The translations under genes and the position numbers were made by a program. DNA of 64,000 bases from Hymenobacter canadensis (lineage in GTDB: Bacteria > Bacteroidota > Bacteroidia > Cytophagales > Hymenobacteraceae): the NCBI RefSeq assembly GCF_027359925.1, contig NZ_CP114767.1, forward strand, positions 620,001-684,000. The letters are read 5' to 3'. Shown piece after piece: positions 43,727 through 52,509 of this stretch. The notes beneath the pieces were generated by a model. The model was not told the origin of the DNA. It was given only the letters and a program-made list of their open reading frames with translations, and ran no database searches. The number at the start of each line of letters is the position of its first letter. Position 1 is the stretch's first letter.

Positions 43727-44854
43727 CTAAACAGTCGCTTCTTCCATTACCGACTCCACCGACTCCAGGGGCAGGCCCCAAGCATCGGCTACGCCTTTGT
43801 ACACCACTTTGCCATGCACCACGTTCAGGCCGAGGCGCAGGGCCTCGTCGCGGCGGCAAGCTTCCTGCCAGCCCAGGTTGGCCAGCTTCACGGCGTAGGG
43901 CAGCGTGGCGTTGGTCAGGGCCAGGGTGGAAGTATAAGGCACCGCGCCTGGCATGTTGGCCACGCAGTAATGCACGATGTCGTCGATGATGAAGGTCGGG
44001 TCTTCGTGCGTGGTGGGGCGGCAGGTTTCGATGCAGCCACCCTGGTCCACGGCCACGTCCACGAGCACGGTGCCGGCGCGCATGGTTTTCAGCATGTCGC
44101 GGGTGATGAGGTGCGGGGCCTTGGCACCCGGAATCAGCACCGCGCCGATGATGAGGTCGGCGGTTTTGATGGCTTCGCGGATGTTGTACTCGTTGGAGTA
44201 CTGCGTTACCACGTTCTTCGGCATGAAGTCGTCCAGCTCGCGCAGACGGTTCAGGCTGATGTCCATTACGGTTACCTTGGCGCCCAGACCGGCGGCAATT
44301 TTGGCGGCCTGCGTGCCCACGATGCCGGCACCCAGCACCAGCACTTCGGCGGGCTTCACGCCGGGCACACCGCCCAGCAAAATACCACGGCCTTTCAACG
44401 GCTTCTCCAGATACTTGGCACCTTCCTGCGGGGCCATGCGGCCGGCTACTTCGCTCATCGGGATGAGCAGGGGCAGAGCGCGCGAGGGCAGTTCTACAGT
44501 TTCGTAGGCCAGGCACACCGCCTTGCGCTCGATCATGGCGTGGGTCAGCTCCTCGCCCGAGGCAAAGTGGAAGTAGGTGAACAGCAGTTGGTTTTCCTTG
44601 ATGAGCGGGTACTCGGAAGCAATCGGCTCCTTCACCTTCACAATCATCTCGGCCTTGGCGTACACGTCCTCGATGGTAGGCAGCACGGTAGCGCCTGCCT
44701 GTTCGTATTCGGCGTCGGAGAAGCCGCTGCCGTTGCCGGCCGTGGCCTGCACGTACACGTCATGGCCGTGCTTGCGGAATTCAGCTACACCGGCAGGCGT
44801 CAGGCCTACGCGGTTTTCGTTGTTCTTGATTTCTTTCGGTACGCCGATGATCAT
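43727..44854 (-). CDS. ald: Alanine dehydrogenase
   Basis: Full-length (375 residues) NAD-dependent enzyme converting L-alanine to pyruvate and ammonia, and the reverse. Motifs seen are MIIGVPKEIKNNENRVGLTP (substrate Arg15), VKVKEP (Lys near 74), LLFTYFHFAS (catalytic His near 95), the nucleotide-binding LGAGIVGTQAAKIAAGLGA, and VDVAVDQGGCIET with the second catalytic Asp. The start at ATG 44854 gives the invariant N-terminus. A minus-strand TATCTTTG lies 39 bases upstream. It stands alone between repeats. Confidence 0.95.
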   Translation of the reverse strand: MIIGVPKEIKNNENRVGLTPAGVAEFRKHGHDVYVQATAGNGSGFSDAEYEQAGATVLPTIEDVYAKAEMIVKVKEPIASEYPLIKENQLLFTYFHFASGEELTHAMIERKAVCLAYETVELPSRALPLLIPMSEVAGRMAPQEGAKYLEKPLKGRGILLGGVPGVKPAEVLVLGAGIVGTQAAKIAAGLGAKVTVMDISLNRLRELDDFMPKNVVTQYSNEYNIREAIKTADLIIGAVLIPGAKAPHLITRDMLKTMRAGTVLVDVAVDQGGCIETCRPTTHEDPTFIIDDIVHYCVANMPGAVPYTSTLALTNATLPYAVKLANLGWQEACRRDEALRLGLNVVHGKVVYKGVADAWGLPLESVESVMEEATV

Positions 44855-44892
44855 GGCAGAACGTGAAGGTGGGTGGGTGAAAATTGAAGGCA

Positions 44893-44900
44893 CAAAGATA
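44893..44900 (-). promoter_or_regulatory. Predicted -7 box of the alanine dehydrogenase gene
   Basis: On the minus strand TATCTTTG matches TAnnTTTG exactly, with the ATG 39 bases downstream. A matching TTG at -33 is not evident. Confidence 0.4.
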
Positions 44901-44952
44901 GGCACTGCCGCTGGCATTGTGAGGAGGAAGCGCGCAGGACTATCAAAACAAG

Positions 44953-45044
44953 AACGTCATGCAGAGCGGAGCGAAGCATCTCGCCAGTGTGGTAGAATCA
45001 CTACACTGGCGAGATGCTTCGCTCCGCTCTGCATGACGTTCTGA
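44953..45044. repeat. Perfect 40-bp inverted repeat, GAACGTCATGCAGAGCG family
   Basis: Arms 44953-44992 and 45005-45044 are exact reverse complements over 40 bp around a 12-bp loop (outer AGAACGTCATGCAGAGCG, inner TCTCGCCAGTGT). It sits between the ald promoter region and the DUF1573 gene's stop. Confidence 0.95.
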
Positions 45045-45059
45045 TACTGCCGTAGAATC

Positions 45060-45833
45060 CTACTTGAACGGTACGACGGCGCCGCTTTCTTTCACCATGC
45101 TGCCCGCGTTCAGGTCGCGCACTACGGTGGCTTTCAGCGTCAGCTTCACGTCGCCGTTCAGGTCGTTGGAGGTCAGGGTGGCTACGTCGCTCATCTGGCC
45201 GGTCTGGCGCTGGGCGTACAGGATTTCCACCACGGCACTCTGGCCCGGCTGAATCGTGGGCGGCACCGCCTTATAGCCGATGCAGTTGCACGGCGACGTA
45301 ATCATGCCCAGCTCCAGCGGCTGCTTGCCGGGGTTTTTCACCGTGAACTTGGCCGCGGCCTGCTGGCCGCTTTCCATTTTGCCGAAATTATGCACGTTGC
45401 GGTCCAGCACCAGCCGCGGCGACTGCGCCATCTGGGCCGGTGTCATCATCGACTTCATCTCCGACTTGTTGACCACGTCGCCCTTGATGGTGAGCACCGC
45501 GCTGGGGGTGCTGGCGTTGCTGGTCACGGTCACGGTTTTGTTGAAGATGCCGGGGCGGCCGGCGCTGCTGTACATGGCCTTGATGATGCCCGACTTGCCG
45601 GGCAGTACCGGCGTCTTGGTCCAGTCGGGGGTGGTGCAGCCGCAGCTGGCCTGCACGTTGGCAATGACAATGGGCTGGTTGCCGGTGTTCTTGAACTTGA
45701 ATTCGTAGGTGGCCATGGTGCCTTCGGGCACTTTGCCGAAGTCGTGGGTGTCTTTCTCGAACGTTATGACGCCCTGCGCCCGGACACCCAGGGCCAACAA
45801 ACAGAAAATCAGGAGGGAGGCAATGTGTTTCAT
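45060..45833 (-). CDS. Secreted DUF1573 protein, two domains
   Basis: A 257-residue exported protein. A signal peptide (MKHIASLLIFCLLALGVRAQG) is followed by two DUF1573 immunoglobulin-like repeats. The first starts at ITFEKDTHDFGKVPEG and includes NVQASCGCTTPDW; the second starts at LVLDRNVHNFGKMESGQ and includes ITSPCNCIGYK. The paired Cys in CGC/CNC are typical of the family. The function is unknown, though members are abundant in Bacteroidota envelopes. The ATG at 45833 lies 7 bases from a single-arm repeat. Confidence 0.9.
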   Translation of the reverse strand: MKHIASLLIFCLLALGVRAQGVITFEKDTHDFGKVPEGTMATYEFKFKNTGNQPIVIANVQASCGCTTPDWTKTPVLPGKSGIIKAMYSSAGRPGIFNKTVTVTSNASTPSAVLTIKGDVVNKSEMKSMMTPAQMAQSPRLVLDRNVHNFGKMESGQQAAAKFTVKNPGKQPLELGMITSPCNCIGYKAVPPTIQPGQSAVVEILYAQRQTGQMSDVATLTSNDLNGDVKLTLKATVVRDLNAGSMVKESGAVVPFK

Positions 45834-45839
45834 AAGAGT

Positions 45840-45863
45840 GTAGCGCGAAGCAGGAGCTTCGCG
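45840..45863. repeat. Single arm of a GTAGCGCGAAGC element
   Basis: GTAGCGCGAAGC-AGGA-GCTTCGCG forms a lone hairpin in the 5' leader of the DUF1573 gene. No partner arm is seen nearby, so it looks like a solo or decayed element. Confidence 0.65.
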
Positions 45864-46080
45864 TATCGGTGAATAATGGAGTCGAAAGAGCATAGCTGAG
45901 GCGCAACGCGGCAGCCGCGCACCACAGCCAATTCAAAGATATACAAAAACGTGCCGGCCGCGTATCAACCCCGCCCCATGAATGCTCCCGGTCAAATCCG
46001 TACTTTTGGGCGCCTGTTTGCCGCAGGCTCTCTTTCCGCCCGCTAAATTCCTGCCCCCAACACCCTTCCCCACCCGCCCT

Positions 46081-48501
46081 ATGCCCACCGATGTATCTGC
46101 TGACCTGATGGCCACTACCACAACTCTGAGTAAAGACGATCTGCTGCACGACTACCGCCTGGGCTGGGAAAGCCGGCAGGCCTCGTTGGCCGGGCGCAAA
46201 GAAGTGTTCATGGGCAAGGCCAAATTTGGCATCTTCGGCGACGGCAAGGAGCTGCCGCAGCTGGCCATGGCCCGCGCCTTCCGCCCCGGCGACTGGCGCT
46301 CGGGCTACTACCGCGACCAGACCTTCATGCTGGCCGCTGGCGAGCTGACTCTGCAGCAGTACTTCGCCCAGCTCTACGCCCACCCCGACGCTGAAGCCGA
46401 GCCCGCCACCGCCGGCCGCGCCATGAACGGCCACTTCGCCACCCGCATCCTCGACGAGGATGGCAACTTCAAGAACCTCGCGCAAAGCAAGAATTCGTCG
46501 GCTGATATTTCGCCCACCGCCGGCCAGATGCCGCGCCTCGTGGGGCTGGCCTACGCCTCCAAGCTCTACCGCCAAAACCCCGAGCTGCACCAGTACTACC
46601 AGTTTTCGGTGAACGGCAACGAGGTGGCGTTTGGCACCATCGGCAACGCCAGCACCTCCGAAGGCATGTTCTTCGAGGCCCTGAATGCCGCCGGCGTGCT
46701 CCAGATTCCGCTGCTGATGAGCGTCTGGGACGACCACTACGGCATTTCGGTGCCCGCCGAGTACCAGACCACCAAGCAAAGCATTTCCGCCATCCTGGCC
46801 GGCCTGCAGCGCGACGGGGAAGGCGAGCAGGGCTTCGAGATTTTCGTGGTAAAAGGTTGGGACTACGCTGCTCTCGTCGATACCTACCAGCGCGCCGCCG
46901 AGGTGTGCCGCACCCAGCACGTGCCGGTGCTCATCCACGTAACCGAGGTGACGCAGCCGCAGGGCCACAGCACCAGCGGCTCGCATGAGCGCTACAAGAG
47001 CAAAGACCGCCTGACCTGGGAAGAAGAGCACGACTGCCTGCGCAAAATGCGCGAGTGGCTGCTGGCCGAGGGTCACGCCACCGAAGACGAGCTCAACCAG
47101 ATTGAAGCCGCCGCCAAGGAAACCGTGAAAGTAGCCCGCACGGCTGCCTGGAGCGAGTTTTTCAACCCCATCAAGCAGGAGCGCGACGAAGTAGTGGTGC
47201 TGCTCAACAAGCTGGTGGCCGACACCGGCACCGAAAACGGCCTGCACGAGCTGGTAGAGCACCTGGAGCATAACCCCACGCCCATCCGGGCCGACCTGGT
47301 GCGCACCGTGCGCCGGGCCCTGCGCCAGGTGCGCGGCACTCGCAGCGCCGGCCGCCGCGACCTGCTCAGCTGGCTCGACCAGGCCCTGGCCGAAAACGCC
47401 GACCGCTACAATTCCTACCTGTTCAGCCAGAGCGAAGAAGCCATTGGCAACATAGAGGAAGTGAAGGCGGAGTTTGCCCAAGATGCTCCGCAGGTAGACG
47501 GCCGCGAGGTTCTGCAGGCCTGCTTCGACGCCAACTTCCAGCGTGACCCGCGCATTTTCGCCATCGGCGAGGACGTGGGCCGTATCGGCGACGTGAACCA
47601 GGCGTTTGCGGGCCTCCAGGACAAATTCGGCGAGCTGCGCGTGACCGATACCGGCATCCGGGAGTGCACCATTGTGGGGCAGGGCATCGGGGCGGCGCTG
47701 CGCGGCCTGCGCCCCATCACCGAAATTCAGTACCTCGATTACCTGCTCTACGCCATCCAGATTCTCTCTGATGACGTGGCCTGCCTGCAGTACCGCACTA
47801 AGGGTGGCCAGAAGGCGCCGCTTATCGTGCGCACCCGTGGCCACCGCCTCGAAGGCATCTGGCACAGCGGCTCCCCGATTCAGATGATTCTGGGTGCCAT
47901 CCGCGGCATGCACCTGTGCGTTCCGCGCGACATGACCCAGGCGGCCGGCTTCTACAACACGCTGCTGCGCTCCGACGAGCCGGCCATCGTGATTGAATGC
48001 CTCAACGGCTACCGCCTGAAAGAGCGGATTCCGAGCAACGTGGGCGAGTTCACGCTGCCGCTGGGTGTGCCCGAAGTGCTGCGCGAAGGCACCGACATTA
48101 CGGTGGTCACCTACGGCTCGATGTGCCGCATCGTGCTGGACGCCGCCAAGCAGCTGGCTGAAGTCGGGATTTCGGTGGAAGTGCTGGACGTGCAGACGCT
48201 GCTACCCTTCGACCTGGAGCACGTCATCACCGACAGTATCCGCAAAACCAACCGCGTGCTGTTTGCCGACGAAGACGTGCCCGGCGGCGCCTCGGCCTAC
48301 ATGCTCCAGCAGGTGCTCGACGGCCAGGACGCCTACCGCCACCTCGACGCGGCCCCGCGCTGCCTAGCGGCCCAGCCCCACCGCCCGCCCTACGGCTCCG
48401 ACGGCGACTACTTCAGCAAGCCTAACGCCGAAGACGTGTTCGACGCCGTGTACGAGCTGCTTCAGGAGGCGGCTCCCAAGCAGTTTCCGGCCATTTATTA
48501 G
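46081..48501 (+). CDS. Fused alpha/beta E1 of a 2-oxoacid dehydrogenase complex
   Basis: An 806-residue thiamine-diphosphate enzyme joining both E1 subunits in one chain. The alpha half (about 20-400) shows YRDQTFMLAAGE, the TPP-binding GNASTSEGMFFEALNAAGV and SVWDDHYGISVP. The beta half (about 480-800) shows FAIGEDVGRIGDVNQAF, DTGIRECTIVGQGIGAALRGLRPITEIQYLDY and TYGSMCRIVLDAA. Fused E1 of this kind decarboxylates pyruvate or branched-chain 2-oxoacids for an E2/E3 complex encoded elsewhere. The ATG at 46081 is preferred; 46108 is a possible alternative. TACTTTTG at 46001-46008 could be a -7 box. Confidence 0.9.
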   Translation: MPTDVSADLMATTTTLSKDDLLHDYRLGWESRQASLAGRKEVFMGKAKFGIFGDGKELPQLAMARAFRPGDWRSGYYRDQTFMLAAGELTLQQYFAQLYAHPDAEAEPATAGRAMNGHFATRILDEDGNFKNLAQSKNSSADISPTAGQMPRLVGLAYASKLYRQNPELHQYYQFSVNGNEVAFGTIGNASTSEGMFFEALNAAGVLQIPLLMSVWDDHYGISVPAEYQTTKQSISAILAGLQRDGEGEQGFEIFVVKGWDYAALVDTYQRAAEVCRTQHVPVLIHVTEVTQPQGHSTSGSHERYKSKDRLTWEEEHDCLRKMREWLLAEGHATEDELNQIEAAAKETVKVARTAAWSEFFNPIKQERDEVVVLLNKLVADTGTENGLHELVEHLEHNPTPIRADLVRTVRRALRQVRGTRSAGRRDLLSWLDQALAENADRYNSYLFSQSEEAIGNIEEVKAEFAQDAPQVDGREVLQACFDANFQRDPRIFAIGEDVGRIGDVNQAFAGLQDKFGELRVTDTGIRECTIVGQGIGAALRGLRPITEIQYLDYLLYAIQILSDDVACLQYRTKGGQKAPLIVRTRGHRLEGIWHSGSPIQMILGAIRGMHLCVPRDMTQAAGFYNTLLRSDEPAIVIECLNGYRLKERIPSNVGEFTLPLGVPEVLREGTDITVVTYGSMCRIVLDAAKQLAEVGISVEVLDVQTLLPFDLEHVITDSIRKTNRVLFADEDVPGGASAYMLQQVLDGQDAYRHLDAAPRCLAAQPHRPPYGSDGDYFSKPNAEDVFDAVYELLQEAAPKQFPAIY

Positions 48502-48510
48502 GTGAATTAA

Positions 48511-48614
48511 CTGTCATCCTGAGCAAAGCGAAGGACCTTATCACGGCTGAACGATAGTCGCAACAACGACTTGTTCTTCCGTAATAAGGTCCTTCGCTTT
48601 GCTCAGGATGACAG
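48511..48614. repeat. Perfect 31-bp inverted repeat, GTCATCCTGAGC family
   Basis: Arms 48511-48541 and 48584-48614 are exact reverse complements (outer CTGTCATCCTGAGCAAAGCG). It lies between convergent genes 10 bases after the E1 stop and may end both transcripts. Confidence 0.95.
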
Positions 48615-48624
48615 GCTGTTTACT

Positions 48625-49206
48625 CTATCTTACCACCACAAAACTGCTGGTCGTGACGGTGTTGCTGGAGTTTAGGGCGCGGTCCTTGATGGTGATTTCG
48701 TAGCGGACCTCTTGGCCGGGGAAGAACGGGGAGCCCAGTGATAGGCGCTGGCCGAAACGCAGGTCGCCTTGTAGCGGTGCTTTCTTCTCGGCATTGGGCT
48801 CTAGGTGCGGAAACTGCCCGTAGTACGCCTCAGGCTGGATTGTCAGGCCGTCGGGCGTGCGGGTGTATGGCACAAACTGTCCCGTAGGGTTCTTCACGAA
48901 CAGCTTGATGATGTAATTCCAGTGGTCGGGGTTGAGCGCGCCGCCGTCGAGAAAGCGCTGGTAGGGCGGGTTGTTATACTCATCCTGAGTGAGGCCCAGG
49001 TCACCGTCGCCGTCCTCGAAGCCCAGCGTGATAATCACGCTGTCGGCGGGAATGTCGCCGGGGTTTGCTGGCTGGCGTACTACAGTAAGGGACTTGAACT
49101 CGATGCTGGGCGTATCCGGAAATTCCGGCGGGCTGATGCACGAACCTACGGCCACGCTGGCCACTGCCAGCCCCAAACCCAGACGAAGCGTACGAAACAT
49201 GGTCAT
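48625..49206 (-). CDS. Hypothetical lipoprotein
   Basis: A 193-residue protein with a lipoprotein signal (FRTLRLGLGLAVASVAVGSC, Cys near residue 23). The body contains TPSIEFKSLTVVRQ, an Asp-rich ITLGFEDGDGDLGLTQDEY loop and VRYEITIKDRALNSSNTVTTSSF, a pattern common in Cytophagales secreted lipoproteins with an Ig-like or calcium-binding DxDxDG loop. No enzymatic motif is seen. The ATG at 49206 or the one at 49200 could be the start. A minus-strand TACCTTTTG (49254-49246) lies about 40 bases upstream. Confidence 0.82.
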   Translation of the reverse strand: MTMFRTLRLGLGLAVASVAVGSCISPPEFPDTPSIEFKSLTVVRQPANPGDIPADSVIITLGFEDGDGDLGLTQDEYNNPPYQRFLDGGALNPDHWNYIIKLFVKNPTGQFVPYTRTPDGLTIQPEAYYGQFPHLEPNAEKKAPLQGDLRFGQRLSLGSPFFPGQEVRYEITIKDRALNSSNTVTTSSFVVVR

Positions 49207-49317
49207 AGTAAATAGCTGCTGTAAGGCGAAAATAGCCTTATGGAAGGCAAAAGGTACGATTTCTCAACGAAGCCGCCCGGCAATTGTTATTCTCTCTGCT
49301 AACCCCGCCGAGCCCCA

Positions 49318-50322
49318 ATGAGTTTCCGCACCGACTACCTAGCTGAGCTGCCCCACCTGACGCCCGAAACCGCGCCGGCGGCCGCCCTGCGTCTGTTCCG
49401 GCACCAAGCCGAGCACTGCCTGCCCTACGCTGCCTACCTAGCCGCCCTCGGGCGCGACCCGCAGCACGTTTCGCGGCTCGAAGACATTCCGTTTCTGCCC
49501 ATCGAGTTTTTTAAAACCCAGGAAGTCCGCACCGGGCCGGCCGAATGGGAGCCGCAGGAAACGTTTCTGAGCAGCGGCACCACCCTGCAGCAGCGCAGCC
49601 GCCACCTCCTCCGCGACCCGCAGCTCTACCGCCACAACGCCGCGCACATCTTCCGGCAGTTCTACGGCCCGCTCACGGAGTGGACGTTTCTGGCTTTGCT
49701 GCCCTCGTACCTGGAGCAGGGGCACTCGTCGTTGGTGGCGATGGTGGAGTATTTCGCCCGTGAGTCGGGGCAGGAGCAGGAGGCATTTTTCCTGCACGAC
49801 CACGCCGCGCTGCTGCGGGCTTTGGCCGAGGCCAAAGCGGCCGGCCGCCGGGTGTTGCTGTTCGGGGTGAGCTACGCCCTGCTGGACCTGGCCGCCGAGT
49901 ACGGGGCCGCGCCGGAGCTGCAGAATATCACGGTGCTGGAAACCGGCGGCATGAAGGGCCGCCGCCGCGAGATGATCCGGGAAGAACTGCACGCCGAGCT
50001 GCAGCAGGCTTTCGGCCCGGCCGGCATCCACTCTGAGTACGGCATGACCGAAATGCTCAGCCAGGCCTACAGCTTCGGCGACGGCCGCTTCCACGCCCCG
50101 CCCCAGCTGCACGTGCTGCTGCGCGACCCCGCCGACCCGTTCTCCGTCAGCGCAACCCGCCCCGACGGCGCCCTCAACGTCATCGACCTGGCCAACATCG
50201 ACAGCTGCGCCTTCATCGAAACCAAGGACTTGGCAAGGATGCACCCCGACGGCTCGTTTGAAGTGCTGGGCCGCCTCGATAACTCCGACGTGCGCGGCTG
50301 CAATCAGATGGCCGGTAGCTAG
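49318..50322 (+). CDS. LuxE-like acyl-protein synthetase domain protein
   Basis: A 334-residue protein resembling LuxE/acyl-protein synthetase, an ANL-superfamily adenylating enzyme that activates fatty acids. Features include IPFLPIEFFKTQEV near 60, the nucleotide loop TFLSSGTTLQQRSRH (about 82-96), LETGGMKGRRREMIREEL, and the adenylate motif HSEYGMTEMLSQAYS near 240, followed by VLGRLDNSDVRGCNQM at the end. No luxA/B/C/D genes are nearby. In Bacteroidota such proteins are linked to fatty-acid or surface-lipid chemistry, and the substrate here is unknown. Confidence 0.87.
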   Translation: MSFRTDYLAELPHLTPETAPAAALRLFRHQAEHCLPYAAYLAALGRDPQHVSRLEDIPFLPIEFFKTQEVRTGPAEWEPQETFLSSGTTLQQRSRHLLRDPQLYRHNAAHIFRQFYGPLTEWTFLALLPSYLEQGHSSLVAMVEYFARESGQEQEAFFLHDHAALLRALAEAKAAGRRVLLFGVSYALLDLAAEYGAAPELQNITVLETGGMKGRRREMIREELHAELQQAFGPAGIHSEYGMTEMLSQAYSFGDGRFHAPPQLHVLLRDPADPFSVSATRPDGALNVIDLANIDSCAFIETKDLARMHPDGSFEVLGRLDNSDVRGCNQMAGS

Positions 50323-50332
50323 CCAAGCTGTC

Positions 50333-50435
50333 ATGTAGAGACGCAATATTTTGCGTCTCGTCGTTGAACGGCCTGCAACAGCTCATTTATAACAATATCA
50401 GCAACGGCGAGACGCAAAATATTGCGTCTCTACAT
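50333..50435. repeat. Inverted repeat, GAGACGCAA family, second copy
   Basis: Arms 50333-50366 and 50402-50435 pair over 34 bp with one mismatch and carry the same nested GAGACGCAA...TTGCGTCTC palindrome as 2905-3036. The centre is unrelated to that of the first copy. It starts 10 bases after the LuxE-like stop. Confidence 0.93.
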
Positions 50436-50465
50436 CGGACTGCCTCTCCAAAATCACCTTACCCA

Positions 50466-50492
50466 AGATTCCTCACTCCGTTCGGAATGACT
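50466..50492. repeat. Half element, GTCATTCCGA-type arm
   Basis: AGATTCCTCACTCCGTTC then GGAATGACT matches the right arm of the element at 60689-60786, but no left arm is present here. Confidence 0.6.
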
Positions 50493-50494
50493 GG

Positions 50495-50992
50495 TTACTT
50501 CTTCACGACGGTAATCGTGCCGTCGTGCTCCAGGCGGACTACTTTGGTGGTAGATAGGTCGTCGGTGTTGGCGGTGGCGCGCACGCCGGCCCGCAGCTCC
50601 TGCTCGCTCACGCTGGCCCGGGCCAGCTCGTGCTGGTGAATGGTGGCGCCTTCCGCCAGGATGGAGTCGGAGCCCTTCACCAGCTTGCGCAGCAGCGGCG
50701 AAAAATAGACGGCATACGCCAGGGCCCGGTGTACAAATACCAGCGCGGCGGCAGCCGTGAACGTGACGCCCATCGGCGCATCGGCAATGATGACGCGGCT
50801 GAGCAAAGCGCCAAACATGAACTTCACCACCATGTCGAGGGCGCTGTTGCCGCCGAAGGTGCGCCGCCCCGACAGCCGCAGCAGCACCAGCGCCACCAGA
50901 AACACCAGCACCGCCCGCGCACAGGTCTGCCCGATGGTGATGGTATCGGCCGTGGCCTGCATACCCAGTAGGTTATTGAAAAACTCCTGCAT
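50495..50992 (-). CDS. DUF421 / YetF-like membrane protein
   Basis: A 165-residue protein with three N-terminal membrane helices (about 18-95) and a cytoplasmic DUF421 domain. The signature segments are ARAVLVFLVALVLLRLSGRRTFGGNSALDMVVKFMFGALLS (helix 1, RLSGRRTF typical) and ILAEGATIHQHELARASVSEQELRAGVR in the soluble part. The function of this family is not established. Upstream lies the terminator of the sigma-54 activator gene on the same strand, so it is transcribed separately. Confidence 0.88.
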   Translation of the reverse strand: MQEFFNNLLGMQATADTITIGQTCARAVLVFLVALVLLRLSGRRTFGGNSALDMVVKFMFGALLSRVIIADAPMGVTFTAAAALVFVHRALAYAVYFSPLLRKLVKGSDSILAEGATIHQHELARASVSEQELRAGVRATANTDDLSTTKVVRLEHDGTITVVKK

Positions 50993-51023
50993 CAGCTGGA
51001 TCGGGCAAAAAGTGAAACAGACA

Positions 51024-51073
51024 ACAGCGCGGGCCAGTCACCGGATTCGTACCCGGCGGCTGGCCCGCGCTGT
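51024..51073 (-). terminator. Terminator of the sigma-54 activator gene
   Basis: ACAGCGCGGGCCAG (51024-51037) pairs with CTGGCCCGCGCTGT (51060-51073), a 14-bp perfect stem. On the minus strand it is followed by a T-rich stretch. Confidence 0.75.
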
Positions 51074-51128
51074 ATGTTATTGGTGGTAGAACCGCAGCGG
51101 CCGGCTGATGGTTGTCGGCTGCCGAGAG

Positions 51129-52286
51129 TTATTTCCCGGCAAATGCCTTGGCGTCGGCAGCGGAGATGGTGTCGTCGCTCATAATCACGAGGCGCTCTAC
51201 CACATTGCGCAGCTCCCGGATATTACCGCGCCAATCGAGGCCCTTGAGGTAGTCGAGGGCGGCGGCGTCAATCTTCTTGGGCTTGTTGCCGTAATCGGAC
51301 GCAATGTCCTTGAGAAACTTCTCAATTAGCTCCGGAACATCGTCGCGGCGGTCGTTGAGGGCTGGCACCTGAATCAGGATGACGGAGAGGCGGTGGTAGA
51401 GGTCTTCGCGGAAGTTGCGGTCAGCAATTTCCTGCAGCAGGTTTTTGTTGGTGGCGGCCAGCACGCGCACGTTCACGCTGATTTCCTTTTCGCCGCCCAC
51501 CCGCGTAATCTTGCTTTCCTGCAGCGCCCGCAGCACCTTGGCCTGGGCCGAAAGGCTCATGTCGCCGATTTCGTCCAAGAAAAGCGTGCCGCCGTCGGCC
51601 TGCTCGAACTTGCCGATGCGCTGCTTTACGGCCGACGTAAACGAGCCTTTCTCGTGCCCGAACAGCTCGGATTCAATCAGCTCCGACGGAATGGCGGCGC
51701 AGTTCACCTCAATCAGCGGGCCGCCGGCGCGGTTGCTGAGCTCGTGCAGCTGGCGCGCTACCATCTCCTTGCCGGCGCCGTTGGGACCCGTAATCAGCAC
51801 CCGGGCGTCGGTAGGGGCTACCTTTTCGATGGCCTTGCGCACGGCCCCCAGCTCCGCCGAGGAGCCAATCATCTCCGAGCTTTTGGCGACTTTCTTTTTG
51901 AGCGTCTTGGTTTCGGCCACCAGCTTGGTGCGGTCCAGGGCGTTGCGCACCGTCACGAGCAGGCGGTTGAGGTCTGGTGGCTTCTGCAGGAAATCGTAGG
52001 CGCCTTTCTTGGTGGCATCCACGGCCATTTCCACGTTGCCGTGGGCTGACACCATAATAAAGGCCGCGTCGGGCGCCACGATGCGGGCCCGCTCCAGTAC
52101 CTCGATGCCGTCCATTTTGGGCATCTTGATGTCGCAGAGCACCACGTCGTATTTGTCGCGGATGAGCATGTCGAGGCCGGTCGGGCCGTCCTCGGCCTGG
52201 TCGACCTGGTAGCTTTCGTACTCCAGAATTTCCTTGAGCGTGTGGCGGATGGCCTTTTCGTCGTCGATTATAAGAATGCGGGGCAT
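51129..52286 (-). CDS. Sigma-54-type response regulator without a DNA-binding domain
   Basis: A 385-residue NtrC-family protein. It has a receiver domain (1-115; phospho-acceptor Asp52 in LCDIKMPKMDG, Lys102 in LQKPP), a linker coiled coil (116-138) and an AAA+ domain (139-385) with Walker A GPNGAGKE (167-174), Walker B TLFLDEIGD (234-242) and RGNIRELRNVVERL. The sigma-54 contact loop reads GSFTSA (214-219) in place of GAFTGA. The chain stops right after the AAA+ domain, where NtrC would have a Fis-type HTH, so it may act without specific DNA binding. The ATG at 52286 gives the receiver start. TACTTTCG (52314-52307, minus) is a possible -7 box. Confidence 0.92.
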   Translation of the reverse strand: MPRILIIDDEKAIRHTLKEILEYESYQVDQAEDGPTGLDMLIRDKYDVVLCDIKMPKMDGIEVLERARIVAPDAAFIMVSAHGNVEMAVDATKKGAYDFLQKPPDLNRLLVTVRNALDRTKLVAETKTLKKKVAKSSEMIGSSAELGAVRKAIEKVAPTDARVLITGPNGAGKEMVARQLHELSNRAGGPLIEVNCAAIPSELIESELFGHEKGSFTSAVKQRIGKFEQADGGTLFLDEIGDMSLSAQAKVLRALQESKITRVGGEKEISVNVRVLAATNKNLLQEIADRNFREDLYHRLSVILIQVPALNDRRDDVPELIEKFLKDIASDYGNKPKKIDAAALDYLKGLDWRGNIRELRNVVERLVIMSDDTISAADAKAFAGK

Positions 52287-52344
52287 AAGCAAAGGAAGTT
52301 GGGCAGCGAAAGTAACGAAAACAAGGGCGCAAACGATGCCTTTT

Positions 52345-52444
52345 CTGTCATCCTGAGCAGCGCGAAGGAGCTTGTCACGTTTGGGGCACCACCGAACGAT
52401 GGTGTTCAGGCGTGATAAGGTCCTTCGCAAGCTCAGGATGACGG
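52345..52444. repeat. Inverted repeat, GTCATCCTGAGC family, third copy
   Basis: CTGTCATCCTGAGCAGCGCG (from 52345) pairs imperfectly with the right arm 52411-52444 ending CTCAGGATGACGG. A further CTCAGGATGACA word at 52450-52461 duplicates the outer end. Confidence 0.88.
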
Positions 52445-52471
52445 ATGGCTCAGGATGACAAAACGCCAAAA

Positions 52472-52500
52472 CGGCCGCCGCACCCGAAGCTGCGGCGGCC
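52472..52500 (-). terminator. Terminator of the RNase P RNA gene
   Basis: On the minus strand GGCCGCCGCA and TGCGGCGGCC form a perfect 10-bp stem (52500-52473) followed by GTTTTGGCGTTTTG. Confidence 0.85.
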
Positions 52501-52509
52501 GAAAGCCGT

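Noticed and set aside
45388..47913. 841-codon minus-strand frame antisense to the fused E1
   Set aside because: Runs across two real genes on opposite strands and an intergenic region; no domain visible.
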